From Perkinsus olseni (lineage: Eukaryota; Perkinsozoa; Perkinsida; Perkinsidae): a stretch of 64,000 nt of DNA. The position numbers were made by a program, and so were the translations under genes. This document shows, piece by piece, positions 11,314 to 22,310 of the stretch. The notes under the pieces were generated by a model. The model had not been told where the DNA came from, ran no database searches, and worked only from the letters and a program-made list of their open reading frames with translations. Location of the stretch: contig JABANP010000194.1 in the NCBI GenBank assembly GCA_013115135.1, forward strand, positions 1-64,000, given 5' to 3'. How positions within the stretch are numbered: position 1 is the stretch's first letter; each line of letters begins with the position of its first letter.

Positions 11314-12280
11314 CCGTTATTGACAAGTTGTACACTGGGCATTCGCTGGAGCGCTGCCTTGGGTTCACCTGTCTCGGGCCGGGGCTGCCATCTCGAGTAG
11401 TCAGTGTTATTTCTATTGTTAATGGTTGGAGGACCGACATCGTTGCAAGCAGGAGGCCATGGGAGTGAATACCGCCCCCAGACACTGGGGCGGGTATGTT
11501 CTACTGCTGCTGATGATCGGAGTTTGAAATATCGGGACCGGCCATTAGAGGTAGTGTGGGAAGCTGAATGTGGGCAGGCTTATGTGGTCGTATGGATCAA
11601 CAATACTGAATAAGACGGGGAGTGTCTGTTCGTGGTTGGGAGTTGGCGCATGTAAGTGCATGCAGTTGATTGGGGAAGGCCTAAGGAATCCCGTTGAGTC
11701 GTACGTTCATGTGACAGTTTTGGATGTATTGTTAGCACAGAGAGGTGTTGCGATTGGAGTGGTACGAGAAATGATAATCTAGAGAAATTTTTAGATCTCG
11801 TACAAGAAGAGCAATTCACGGGCTTCGGTTCATCACAGGATGAGGGTGGAAGGAGCGCCCGATGCGCTTTAGGTCCCTTCGCCGTCGACGTCCTCACATG
11901 ACCGGATACGGAGTCTCTTACCGCACCCTCGCTACGCTGAGCGGAGTCTTACATTCGAAGATCTCTCGTGGCTTGAGGTGGAAGATCGCAATTTCCTCAT
12001 AACAAGCGTCCTGAATCACCCACCGAGAGATCGAAAGGTTAAGGAAAAGTAGGTATGGTCTCGGCGGCGCGATGAGGTCCCACCTAGTCCCGAGTCGCGG
12101 TGGGGATGAGCGTAGCGCTGCTCACCTCAGGTACGTGAACCGAGATACTGTTCCGTACTTCCTCCAGCGTCGGCGCTTACTACGGCGATATGTCTTGGGC
12201 AATTCACGAAGTCTTGTAGATGATGCCGAATTCGGTACGCGGTCTTTTGCAGTTCTCCGGTATCCGCGGTTCACCGGCAT
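11314..12280. other. intergenic / unresolved 5' part of the kinase gene
   Basis: Several short plus-strand frames occur (for example around 11404-11613 and 12072-12280), but none shows family similarity or joins convincingly. The upstream exons of the following kinase gene may lie at about 12190-12260 (an ATG at 12190 reads MSWAIHEVL). Confidence 0.35.
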
Positions 12281-14524
12281 TTGTCAGGCGAGCTGTTCCG
12301 TACGGTGAAGGACTTGAAGTCGGAGGGCAGCCATCAGTGTCAGAGCTCGGAGGGCCTCCCCATTGGACGCTCTACTCAGGATTCCGGACGGAAACAAATC
12401 TGGTTGGTGGAACGTACTCAATGTAAGTCAGGTGCCATTTCGGACTGCCTTCGACCTCCTCCTCAGGTGATCGGCCCAACATGCCGGTGGCGCCAGGCAC
12501 TCTGATGGTATGCAAGTGCATAGACATAGAGGCCCTCTTCCATGACCCAGTGGGAGGGGAGGAGGAGGGCGATGAAGGAGGCCAGGGCTATAGTCTCGAC
12601 CGTCATCAGGGGCGACCGAAGCACTGTATTCGAGAGGACACTCTGGTCGAGATGTTCTTTTCCAAATTGTTCACACGGTGAGCATTGAAGGGCAACATCT
12701 GGGCGTTCTGACAGGGTTCATATTCTCAGGTTTTTCGGGTGTCCAAATTTCGATCGTTTGATCGACGTGATGCACGACAGCGCTCGAGTTTACTTTTTAT
12801 TTGAGTTCTTTGAAGGCGGTGACCTCCTCGATTATATGACAGCTCGAGCCTTGCAGATGCAGAATCGTCGAAGGTAGTAGTTAGAGGGATGGGCTCACCG
12901 CCACTGCTCAATGCCAACTGACGAGGGAAGCTTTCTGACACCTCTAGCTGAGGTTGCCGGTGTCTTCTCGAAAGACATGGGCCCTTGAACGCATTTGTTT
13001 GTTCACCATTTTGGGGCATCGAGGTGTACCTGGAGGGAATTTCACTCTGAATCTCTTCACTTTCGTTTCACTCAGAAACTCACCATACGGGCTCGAGCGA
13101 ATTTCACATTGGGAGGACAGTGAGCTCGAGCCGAGGTGTCGTATTCTGTCTCAGGGCATCCGTGGCGGAGTCGGCTCCAGTGGACGATCTCTCCGGGCCT
13201 GTGGACGACTCAGTCAGCGCTGCATCGCCTATGTCCTGTCCTGATGGTGACGCAACGGTTCGCCTGACGGTCGACAGGCAAGGCTTGCGGAAGTTCTTTG
13301 AAGAGGTCACATCACCGGGGAAGGAAAAACCAGACCACCCTCACCAGCCACGCGCTGATGAGGTGGGGTTCATGGGGGCGGCCGTAGTCAAGAAATATGG
13401 TATAATTTTAGGGCGCGCGAGAAGAGGTGGTAGCTATCCCAAGCACTCCGAGTAAAGAGAGTAAGACTGAAGTGCAAGAGGAGACACCGCCAACAGTGGT
13501 CCGGCTCAATGTCAAGGTCGGTCGTGGAAAAATGCAATAATCGTAGCGGAGCGAAGCAGTGATTTAGGAAGTTTGTATTATCCTGGCTAGCCTGACCAAT
13601 GCTTTGGAATTACTCCATTCCCTTCATCTGGCCCACTTGGACGTATCGCCCGAGCAAGTGCTGGTCCACATATCGCCGCACAATGGCCGTGTAGTATCAG
13701 CAGCCCTCACCGATTTGGCTCAGGTAGGTTACTAGGCACACCATCGTCAATTTGTGTACCTTCCCCTTCGGTCGCCTTCTTCGCCATCTGCATTTTGTAG
13801 CTGCTTTGTCTTCCCCGCGCGGCACGAAACTCTAAGACTACCAGCAGTCCTTCGAGTGCTGCCTCATGCATGCGCTGGTGTATTTCAGTGCAGTACGGTG
13901 AATCAGCTGCGCACCTCGTCTCTTCGCAAATCGGGCAAGGCCCTCTATCGCGCCCCCGAGATGTATCACCAGTTGCCCGCGGTCCTCGCTGCTAGTCGCC
14001 CTCCTAGGTAGGACGGTGACACCACTACTCCACTGATCTGCGAGGACTTTCTCTCAGTCTCTGGCTGGCTGGAGACATGTGGTCCGTTGGAGTGGTGGGG
14101 CTGGTCATGTGCCTCGGTGGACCTCTATGGGCGAGCGCTACTGCTGACGATGAAAAGTGGGTGTATCTTTGTTCCCGGTATTAGACCATCATCGACCTCA
14201 GATACCGTCATTTCTTGGAGCATGCCGGTCCGGACGTATTCTACTATCTCAGCCAAGTGCAGCACCTCCCGAGCGAGCTTGCGGCACTTCTGGCTGGCCT
14301 CCTGCAGCCCCAGCCGCAGGTGAAGATACTTGCCCTCCGTCGCCGTGGTTGTAGTCTCTGCTCGCCCATCTCAGGAGCGACTGACCATCTCGCTGTGTCG
14401 GATGTCGGAAGCGCTGTCTCCTGAGTTCATGGAGCGGCATGACGTTACGGCTGACTCGGAGCCTCATCAGCTCCTCCAGTGCTCATTTGATACTGGTAAT
14501 AATGAGAACATCCGTCTCGAATAA
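12281..14524 (+). CDS. divergent Ser/Thr protein kinase, possibly a pseudokinase
   Basis: Kinase subdomains appear in order over several exons: a glycine-loop-like GRSTQDSGRKQIWLVE, the beta-3 lysine in MVCKCIDIE, an alpha-C glutamate in REDTLVEMFF, the hinge region PNFDRLIDVMHD / YFLFEFFEGGDLLDYM, the catalytic loop AHLDVSPEQVLV, ALTDLAQ in place of DFG, the APE motif YRAPEMY and subdomain IX GDMWSVGVVGLVM. The HRD motif is HLD, the metal-binding Asn is Gln, and DFG is DLA, so catalysis is doubtful though the Lys and both Asp remain. A Ser/Asp/Pro-rich insert of about 150 residues (about 13100-13515) separates the hinge from the catalytic loop. The C-terminus (EFMERHDVTADSEP...) ends at 14524. 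The start is not resolved. What it phosphorylates or binds cannot be read from sequence. Confidence 0.75.
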
Positions 14525-14589
14525 TTCTGGTGTACTATTCGAGTGCTGTCTTGCTTTATTCTCTTAACGGCGTCTGCCGCAGTAGAGAG

Positions 14590-15106
14590 GCAGTGAAATT
14601 CACGACCATGCTTTGTCCTCCTGGGATCACTCTGTGCCTCGCGGTCACCATCGATACAGTACTAGTTATCAAGTGAATACAGGCCGATCGAAATCTCCAT
14701 GTTCGATAGAATTCATCTAGGGTGTGGATATTGCATCGAGACCACCCGGCCCATTTGATCACAAATGGCCTGCTGGTCCTAGCCTGTCCCAGCTGGCTCT
14801 CGGCTGTATCATCATCTGTTTCAGGTGGCGGATCACAGCCCCATGTAGGGAAGAGGAGAATGCTCTTCAACGCCGTTATCAGGAGCATGGTCGAGGTCTG
14901 GAATAAGGCAATGACCCCCAGCCACAACTTCTCTGCTCTTCCAGTATTCAGTCTCAGGTCTCAATGGCTATACCTTTGTCACCGAAGATGGCCCATCGGA
15001 CGGATACCAACAACACCGCAACTACGGTGGACAGTACCCGCATCGAGTCGCCCAGTCAGCTGCTGCCCCCCGACTCCCACTCGGCAGCAGCCTCACCTCT
15101 CAATGA
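14590..15106 (+). CDS. small unknown protein, Tyr/Gly/His/Gln-rich tail
   Basis: Putative exons read GSEIHDHALSSWDHSVP (from about 14593), VDIASRPPGPFDHK and NALQRRYQEHGRGL, joining by a GT-AG intron to NGYTFVTEDGPSDGYQQH and ending PLGSSLTSQ with TGA at 15104-15106. No family is recognised. It follows the kinase stop by under 100 bases on the same strand and could be a continuation of that gene. A competing minus-strand frame covers 14556-14927, but its composition (long mixed hydrophobic/basic stretches, no joining partner) is less convincing. Confidence 0.35.
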
Positions 15107-15217
15107 GCAAGGCGGCGTTGAGAAATAGCAAGATTGGCAAGATCACCAAGATTGTCTTTCTACTATTTGATTGATTACTGCTTGAATTAAGATCATTTAA
15201 CGGCACCGCGGCATCAT

Positions 15218-15640
15218 CTATGATCGTAGCAGCGGAATGGTTGCTCTCTGCTTGGTCTCCGTATCGCCCTCCTGTTGAGGCATCTGAGGTCGACTCGCGC
15301 ACGACGAGAGATCTCTTGTGCTTTCAACTTGATCATTGCATGCTTGAACTGGATGATGAACCGCAGCCCACACTTGCACCATAATCGTCGCTTCGAAGTT
15401 GATGTTGTCGTTATCGCTGCCGCCCCGTCTTACTATCGCCAAGTCCACTGGTCTATAAGTATACTGATGTATTCTTGCGAGCACACGTAGCTCCTCCTCG
15501 CCCTCGTCTCGTAGATGATTGCGCAACTGCTCGTCGCCATTCTGCTGCGTTGGCTCAGAACGTCGCCTGATCGAGGCATTCTGGGACTTCACCTCCACCA
15601 CCACTGGAGTACCGCTTCCCCGTACAAGTGCCTCAATCAC
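15218..15640 (-). CDS. unknown protein, single open frame
   Basis: A 140-codon minus-strand frame reads VIEALVRGSGTPVVVEV..., then an Arg/Gln-rich part (SIRRRSEPTQQ), RVLARIHQYTYRPVDLAIV and INFEATIMVQVWAAVHHP, ending ATIPLLRS. No domain is recognised. It faces the previous gene tail to tail. The frame is open upstream of the nominal GTG start (HHTVIEAL), so an upstream exon is likely. Moderately protein-like composition is the only support. Confidence 0.35.
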   Translation of the reverse strand: MIEALVRGSGTPVVVEVKSQNASIRRRSEPTQQNGDEQLRNHLRDEGEEELRVLARIHQYTYRPVDLAIVRRGGSDNDNINFEATIMVQVWAAVHHPVQACNDQVESTRDLSSCASRPQMPQQEGDTETKQRATIPLLRS

Positions 15641-15733
15641 CGTGTGATGTCGTGTTGGCGAATTGCAAGGAGTGGGGCGGCCCGGAGTCTATCGACTGTT
15701 CACAGTGTGATTTATTTCGTTAATTTCAAGAGC

Positions 15734-16654
15734 ATGCAGGTGAACACAGAAGCTAGCAACACATCGGCCATGAGACAGCTCAATCTCAAAAAGCAAAGAG
15801 TACCGACAAACTTCGCTCCGCTAGGGCCGATGAATATCCATATAGGTGTGCGAGTCGGCTCTCGAGCACAAGGAGGTCGACTTGTCTTGCGACAGCTCTG
15901 GACTGCTCGACCTTAAGGTCTCCACGGTGCTCAACGCGAACCCTGATTTCGGTAAGAAACTATGGTTGCTCTCATCTTCGCACGGCCCCTACCAGGTTCC
16001 CTGGCGGATATATTGGCACCTAACACCGAGAAGGCGGTGGTGAGCGATGCCGACCAGCAACTTCTAATAAAAGTACATCCTAGTCCAGTCGGGTTCGCTC
16101 CAGCCATAACTGTGCTCAGTTATCATTCCGCGAGCTCGTGCATGTGAAGTCGATCATCATAGGAGCTGACCATCCTCCGCAGGGTGGAGAGGAGGACGAG
16201 GACTCCTATTCGGCCCCTATGGCCGTTAAGGTGGGCAACTACAGCACCACTCGCCGTTACACCTACGCCGTTGTAGGTGTTCGCCAATCAGCCTGCCATG
16301 GACTTCAATGACATAGAGTCGGGGAGTGTGAGTCCAGGTATCGTCGGCATAGTGCTGTCATGCCGCTCATTGTTTTCCCGGCACTAGGCGGTGAGTTTAC
16401 ACTGAGCTTCAGTAAAGGAGACGAAGAAATGCCTCTGATGCAGCACAAGTTCTCGGTGAGTGATGGAAAGCGCTCGCCCGGCTGATCGATTTGAGGGTCC
16501 TGAACAACTCTCTTCTCTCTTCTGCTAGCGGGTGAAGGATCTTGCGATATTCGTCGAAGACAATACGTGCCAGACGGAGTTCTCTTACATCAACCGACTT
16601 CGGGTGATGGGGTGCAAGGCGCCTACCTATCATTCTGAATACAAGAAACAATAA
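15734..16654 (+). CDS. PITH-domain protein (PITHD1-like)
   Basis: A start exon of two codons (ATG CAG, 15734-15739) is inferred, followed by an intron that ends just before VCESALEHKEVDL. The body, SGLLDLKVSTVLNANPDFG, KAVVSDADQQLLIKV, VKSIIIGADHP, QPAMDFNDIESG, FTLSFSKGDEEMP and VKDLAIFVEDNTCQTEFSYI, matches the PITH (proteasome-interacting thioredoxin, DUF1000) fold throughout. PITH domains dock on the 26S proteasome lid; here there is no thioredoxin domain, as in PITHD1. The stop is TAA 16652-16654. The long first intron carries a CTTCGCTCCGCT motif at 15811-15822. The ATG assignment is uncertain; the domain is not. Confidence 0.8.
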
Positions 16655-16803
16655 ACCGCGGTGAAGTGTCGCATTTGTCGTGTTTTGGCTAGTTTCATAC
16701 CGCATCCCTCGTCTCCCGAGTTAGTTGTAGTCACTGATTGCTCTGAGGTCGTGTGGGTGTATGGGAAGGGTCATGTCGCCATTCAGTAGTTGACAGTGTT
16801 GCG

Positions 16804-17642
16804 ATGTTCTTGACTCGGGTAACCCCTCGACTCAGCGGCCTTGTAACTCCAGCAGCGGCTGTTACTCGCTCTACTACCATCCTCACCGTCAGGAAGGGTA
16901 CGTCTCCTGCGTGCTCCAGGTGGGAGATGAGGATTTTCAGGGCCCGACGTGGTGATCATGGGTGATGGTCAAGTAAGCCTTGGCGATATGATTATTAAAG
17001 ACAATGTTCGTAAACTGAGGCGGATCAACGACAACATCATTGCCGGTTTTGCTGGTAAGCTAATCGTAGTCACAGTAGTGTTGATCGCAGCCTGATTCAT
17101 ATCGTACAGGGTCCACGGCTGATTGCCTGGCCTTGATGGACAAGCTCGAGGGGAAGCTGGAGGAACATCCTCAACAGCTTCTGAGGAGCTGCGTGGAGTT
17201 GGCCAAGATGTGGAGGACAGACAAAATCCTACGGCACCTGCAGGTGCGTACGACGTCTGCATTCATCGCTGTACATCTCTGTATTCAGGCTGTGATTCTC
17301 GTCGCCGATGAGAACATCACATTGGAAGTGACGGGCAATGGTGACGTGCTGGAGGCTAAAGACGGAATCTTCGCCGTCGGCTCGGGTGGCCCCTATGCCT
17401 TGGGTAACTCAGTCTCTGCTCTGGCCTAGCGGTATTTCCGATCTCGTTCAGCCGCGGCGAGGGCGCTGATCGATACGGAGCTGACTGCTCATGAAATCTG
17501 CGAGAAGGCCATGAAAATAGCAGCTGGTGAGGGCCAGGTCTCCGCTGTTGTCCTATGCTCAGTACTGATTGTTTCAGATATATGCGTCCACACCAACCAC
17601 AACTTCACGGTGGAGACGCTGAAAACTGCGACGAAAGATTGA
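16804..17642 (+). CDS. hslV: ATP-dependent protease peptidase subunit HslV (ClpQ)
   Basis: The start exon, [20 protein letters not shown], looks like a mitochondrial presequence. It runs into [10 protein letters not shown], where cleavage would expose the catalytic N-terminal Thr of HslV. Then follow [67 protein letters not shown] and [15 protein letters not shown], the standard order of this N-terminal-nucleophile hydrolase of the proteasome-like fold. HslV forms two stacked hexamers driven by the HslU ATPase, which is not in this window. Eukaryotic HslV is known from several protist mitochondria. Length and motifs are complete. Confidence 0.92.
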
Positions 17643-18392
17643 GCCCTCTCATGACTTGTTGTTATCGTTTTTGGACTCAATGTCTTGTGTGCTCCGTAGT
17701 GTCCTTCATGAAGAATGCCAAGTCTGTCTGGCGTTCTTCGGCTCGCATAATCCCTAGCACGAAGGTGAATGGTGTCGCGAAAACGAGCAACCCGAAACGG
17801 CCGACTGTTCCTCAATTCTGTTCGCGTGAAACTCCAGGGATCAAACCACTGCTACACCACTACCTGATCGAATAGAATTTTTTCTCGGTCTATTTAAAGT
17901 CGATGCAAACTTCTTCAAAACGGAATTCCGTTTTTCGTGCCCTTTTAACTTCACTCGAAAAAATATTTGACTTGATCGGGAAATTGTGTATGCCTCTAGA
18001 CGCTGGAGAGTACAAGCACTACTGTCGGATTGGAGGCCTCCCGAAAGCTGCTGGACTCAGCTGGGCTTCTGGGCAAGACCATGTTCTCACGTATTGCTCC
18101 TTGAGGCCGCCAGCTAGTGAGCCTTCGCTCGGGTTAGGCTGCCGCTAATAACAGGCCAGGAGTTCACCCGTCAATCAGTGATGACTATCATACGCCGTTG
18201 TGGCTCCATGTGCTAGCGAGTTCGACCCCACCGCAGTGACCCGAACTGAACTCAAAGACTGATGTATTCTGAAATGGACTGCTGCAGTGCAGAGCTCCGA
18301 CGATTGAGGAGTAGCTTTGTTCTCGTTAAAGCTATTGGAAGTGGTAGTAATAGTGCTAGTAGCAGTTATGATGATGATGATCAGTATTCAAC
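17643..18392. other. convergent intergenic region between hslV and eIF2A
   Basis: No gene is supported on either strand. Around 17835-17870 the minus strand has an A-box-like TGGTGTAGCAGTGG followed directly by GGTTTGATCCC, too close together for a tRNA. Simple GTA/ATG repeats lie near 18345-18385. Confidence 0.4.
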
Positions 18393-21300
18393 TCATCCCC
18401 TGTTCGACTGCTGCTGCTGTTGTTGTCTCTGCACCACCATTTGCACCATCTGCGTAACCCAGTCAGATGGGGCCACCATGAGGTCGAGGAACGGCGCGCT
18501 GGCACGAGGATTGGGCGACTCGTCGGGTGCAGGGAAAAGCTCTCTCAGAGGATGGAAACGGAAACTAGGACTCTTCCCAATACGCAGCGGCAGGTCAGGC
18601 TTCAAGTATCCCTCTGAAAACAGCAGACACAGCTGGGACTACGACAAGAGCAGCGGCAACAGAGCTTACGTTCAAACCATCTTCGCATAGCTTCCCTCGA
18701 GAAAGGCCCCTGGACGGTGTCCGACAAGTCTTTATAATACCAGCCTCGTTCCGGTGCCGGCGCGAGTTTAGGGCGCTGTGGTGGGGGCGTCGATGGTGGA
18801 GTGGCAACCATTGGAGCTGGTGGAGGGACGGGAGGTGCTGCAGCAGCTACTGGCCGCACTGGGGAGGACCGTCTCGCTTCACCGCGATCCGAGGAAGCTT
18901 CGCTGCTCTTGGCCTCGGGAGACGATTCACGACGACCGCCGCCATCACCCTTGCTGCTTGGATGTTTGCCTGCAAGTTTGATACTGTCAATCTCATGCTC
19001 ATGCCCGGCGGCCTACTTTTCTTCTCCGGTTTATCACCGTAGGCAGCACGCTGTTCTGGCGGCAGATCCTCAAGATCAACTTCCCCTCTCAAAAGTGCGC
19101 TAAACAATCCTCGACGACGCTCTTCCTCGTTAGAAACCTCCTGAAATGATATGTAAAGTTCTCAGGAGCTGTACAACACCCTCGTGCGGTACCGTATTCC
19201 CTCCCTCACGACCACCGCTAGTCTCGCTAGTCTCACTAGAATCAGGCTGAGGGGACCTGAGGAGAGTAGCATAGCCGCTAAACACTCAGCAGAATTCCTC
19301 TCACTTCCCCGGTGCACGATAGGCCTTCGATGCAACTGGAGCTGGCGGTCCGTCTAATGCCGTCGCCAGTGCTCGAGGAGAGCTCGGTACGTCCTAAGGC
19401 AGATGGTGGTCTATAGAGCATCACCCAATATCTCTATTACATGGAAAGCAGTGGAAGGCTTCCATGAGGCGAAGTACAGCTCATCAAACTCGTGGCGACA
19501 GATCAAACGACCTGAATGGGATGAAGCGGTTAGACGGGGGAGCAAGGCAGCGGGAGTTACCGTTATAAGAGTAGATGTCGATTTTATTATCAACACGCAT
19601 ACGAGGCCAAGTAGTGGCAGTAGAAAAGTGACGTCCATCAGGAGCCCAAACGCTGACCACCGGGCACTGAAAAGATCAGCAAAGTAGACTCGCACCAATC
19701 AGCAGCATGGACGGGGCCTACCTCAGCTCGGAGACTTCCTACAACCTTGTACTCTGCCATATCCCAGAAGTCCATCTCGCCCGCCATGTTGCCGAAGCCG
19801 CCCACTACGGCGTACCGTCCGTAGCGATTCCAGCAAACCTGTCGTGTAACTCTTCACAGACGACGTGCCCGTGTCCCCATTACGGTGTTTCGCTTCGCCT
19901 TTCCCATGCTATGTACGGGCTTGAGAGTCCGTAGACTAGCCGAGCCGTCCTCCGGTCCCGATGAGTCCGAGTCAGCCTGCTTGATGCTGCTGGTGCTGAG
20001 CAGTGCGGTTTCGGGAGGAATCCGGCCCGATATGAGGATGAACTGCTCCTCGGGATCCTCGCCCTTGCCTGATCGTGGACGAGACTTGAAGCTCGAGTGA
20101 GGAGAGTGGCAGTACTACCCATTCTGTCCCCCCTGGCGTTACCCGGACACCAACCGAGGTCATGTATTGGGGAGTTGCATGCAACCCTCGAGACGACATT
20201 AGACACCATGTCGAAGAGGTAGAGCATGTTGGTGCCGTAGTACCTGAAAATGCGCAGTTCTCCTTTCACAATCAGCGGATAGTATTCTCGGCTCACGTGC
20301 TCTTCCCGGACTCATCAACGTCCAAACTAAGCAGCCCCAAGAGCTTGGTCCCGGAGGCGTTCCAATAGAGGGTGACATCGTCGCCCTCGGGGAAGCTGTA
20401 CGACAAAACGAAATTTTTAGGATCGCTCAACCTTGCGATGTGGACCTGGGGGAAAGGACGACAAGTCCATCACCTTCCGTCCCCAGCTGAGCCCTCGTAC
20501 CGCAGGCTTCCTTTCGGATCCTCTCGAGACTACACAAGCCACCTTGGGCTCGCTCTCTACCTCTGAAATACACCAACACAATCCCCCTTGGCAAACGAAG
20601 GGGGAAGTGGCCTACCTGGTCCCGAGGGCGACAACTCGATCTGCTGGATGCCCGGGATGGTCTGCTCGTTGGTCGACGCCTTTCTCGAGTTCAGAACTTG
20701 CAGCTGACACAACACCAGCACATAGCTCGCTAGGCCCCCTCCATTAGCCGTACGATATCGGCATCAGGTAGTATCCGAACGCAGTAAGCCTCGTCATCAG
20801 TCCACTTCATTGCTGGCCAGAGGTGCTTGTTCATCCTCTTCATGCGGCTTTCCACCGCCTTGCATCGCCCTGCTACACTCCAAAGGGCCAGGTTGGGTAA
20901 TTCACGCTTAGCGTCATACCGTTCAAAGGTGACCTGAAATAAAATGGAACTTTCAGAAGAAGAGAGCTTCGCTCCGCTATTACCATATAGTTGGACAGCG
21001 GAGAAAAGTAAAAATTTTTGAAGCCTTTGGAGTTGGGCTTTGCCACCATAATGATCTCCTTGTAGTCCTTGGTCGCGTCGTACACGGTGATACCGTTATC
21101 ATTGTTCATACAAGCACAAAGCGTGCCTGATAATGATGAGCGTGGGAGTCGAACCTGTGACCTAATGGATGACAGACCGCCGCATTACCATCTGCGTTCC
21201 AGTGGAAGCCTTCCGCGTTGGTGACGTGAGACCCTTCCAATGTGATGAGCTTCTTCAGCGACTTGCTGACGAAGTCGAAGCGGTATATCTCAACGCCGTT

Positions 21301-21497
21301 CTTACAAACCGCAGCAATATCCATCTTAGAAGTCCGGATTCGATAAAAGGAGTCAGAAAATTTACAGGGACTAAAAAGGACTTCCTTCAACGAAAAAATG
21401 AAATATGCCTCGACCCGGAATCGAACCAGGGACCTCTCCAAGTTGCCTATCCGCTACTCAACAACAGCCAAATCCCAGCGATACTGAATACTCTCAT
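18393..21497 (-). CDS. EIF2A: translation initiation factor eIF2A with an added C-terminal GYF domain
   Basis: Read on the minus strand, the WD-like propeller of eIF2A is recognisable exon by exon: MDIAAVCKNGVEIYRFDF, MNNDNGITVYDATKDYKEI, RYDAKRELPNLALWSV, MKWTDDEAYCVRILPDAD, VHIARLSDPKNFVLSYSF, VTLYWNASGTKLLGLLSLD, YYGTNMLYLFDM, NSPIHDLGWCPG, RYAVVGGFGNMAGEMDFWDM and CPVVSVWAPDGRHFSTATTW. The normal tail (ASKAYRAPG) then continues through an acidic/Lys linker (VDLEDLPPEQRAAYGDKPE) and a Pro-rich stretch into a GYF domain, GWYYKDLSDTVQGPFSREAM, and a Gln-rich end. Frame is kept across every intron between propeller and GYF (for example introns at about 18966-19012 and 19142-19190). eIF2A delivers initiator tRNA independently of GTP; GYF domains bind Pro-rich peptides. 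The start at 21497 (MRVFSIAGIW) is tentative. Confidence 0.82.
21127..21188 (-). other. eIF2A intron containing a tRNA-like segment (Asp-like)
   Basis: On the minus strand this 62-base intron begins GTAATGCGGCGGTC and ends ATTATCAG. It holds CTGTCAT, matching an Asp (GTC) anticodon loop, and AGGTTCGACTCCC, a B box with T-stem pairing. The surrounding stems are imperfect. Confidence 0.45.
21410..21475 (-). other. tRNA-like segment (Pro-like) in the first eIF2A intron
   Basis: The minus strand reads CTTGGAG (an anticodon loop with TGG, Pro), then AGAGGTCCC, TGGTTCGATTCC and a 3' half GGGTCGAGGCA, closely following a tRNA-Pro 3' half. The 5' half (TTGGCTGTTGTTGAGTAGCG) does not pair with it as an acceptor stem. 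It is probably a decayed copy. Confidence 0.45.
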
Positions 21498-21608
21498 GAA
21501 GGCATGCTGGTTGCATCAGTGGACTCCGCTGCGGGTCGCGCTGAGCCCTAGAGACGGGGGACCGCTGTTAGTTCCTCGAACTACTTCTCACTTGTTCCTC
21601 GACAGCTG

Positions 21609-21890
21609 CTAGGGATGGCTGCCACCTCTCTTCAACCCTGTCCGTCTGAACGCACCATGTCGGGCATGCATCACCGAAGGAGTCAGGGAGAGCCTACTAC
21701 CTGGCCAGGACCACCAGGAAGGCTCCTTCTTCTGAGCTCAGGCCGCCGTTCTGTCTTCCTCTGAAGACACCAACCAGCAACACGGCAGGGGTACTGCGGC
21801 ATACCTGTTCAGTCGCACCCGCGATCGTCCATCTTCGACCTTGGCTGCGGTCCGGACAACCTGGCTTATGAACCGTGCAGAACTCGCCAT
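21609..21890 (-). CDS. small putative mitochondrial protein
   Basis: The minus-strand start MASSARFISQVVRTAAKVED has the Arg/Ser/Ala amphipathic look of a mitochondrial presequence. A GT-AG intron leads to GRQNGGLSSEEGAFLVVLAR, and a second possible intron to a short basic end at 21609. No family is recognised. It lies between eIF2A and the next minus-strand gene in the same orientation. Confidence 0.35.
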
Positions 21891-22310
21891 CGCTTTCCTG
21901 ACGAGGAGTGTCTCAGATTAGCGGGAGACGCTGCTGGTACCTTCGGAAAGGGGCAGTAACCCTTGACGTCTGAGGACCCAAAAGGCGCAACCATCAGGGT
22001 CCTTCTTGCCAGCTCCACTACGACAGAGTGGGGAGCTCAGATACTCTCGGCGGATCATCCTTACCGATGGATCGAACAAAATCTCGACCTAGGCTCTCTA
22101 GGGAAGCTGCACCGAATACCATAAATCTGGTTTAATGAAATGACATGGCTTCTCTGCCTTCTTCTCCGACACGGCGCCTAGTTCTGAAGAAACCAAATGA
22201 CAAAAGACAACCACGAGGTCCGTCGACTACCCCTCTCTGCGCCAGACTCAGGCTCGTGCTCTACCTGCTCCTCGGGCCCTTCGCCGTCCTTCTCTAGGGA
22301 AGCGATACGG

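Noticed and set aside
15593..15720. Upstream coding exons for the minus-strand ORF ending at 15218
   Set aside because: Several frames are open but none joins by a convincing splice site; left as an uncertain start.
17800..17875. A-box and B-box-like sequences suggesting a tRNA gene
   Set aside because: The two boxes are directly adjacent, leaving no room for an anticodon arm, and no acceptor stem pairs.
21820..21930. Plus-strand frame reading FDLGCGPDNLAYEP, like a methyltransferase motif I
   Set aside because: No other methyltransferase motif follows, the frame stops soon after, and the minus strand has a better start (MASSARFISQVV...) with fitting introns.
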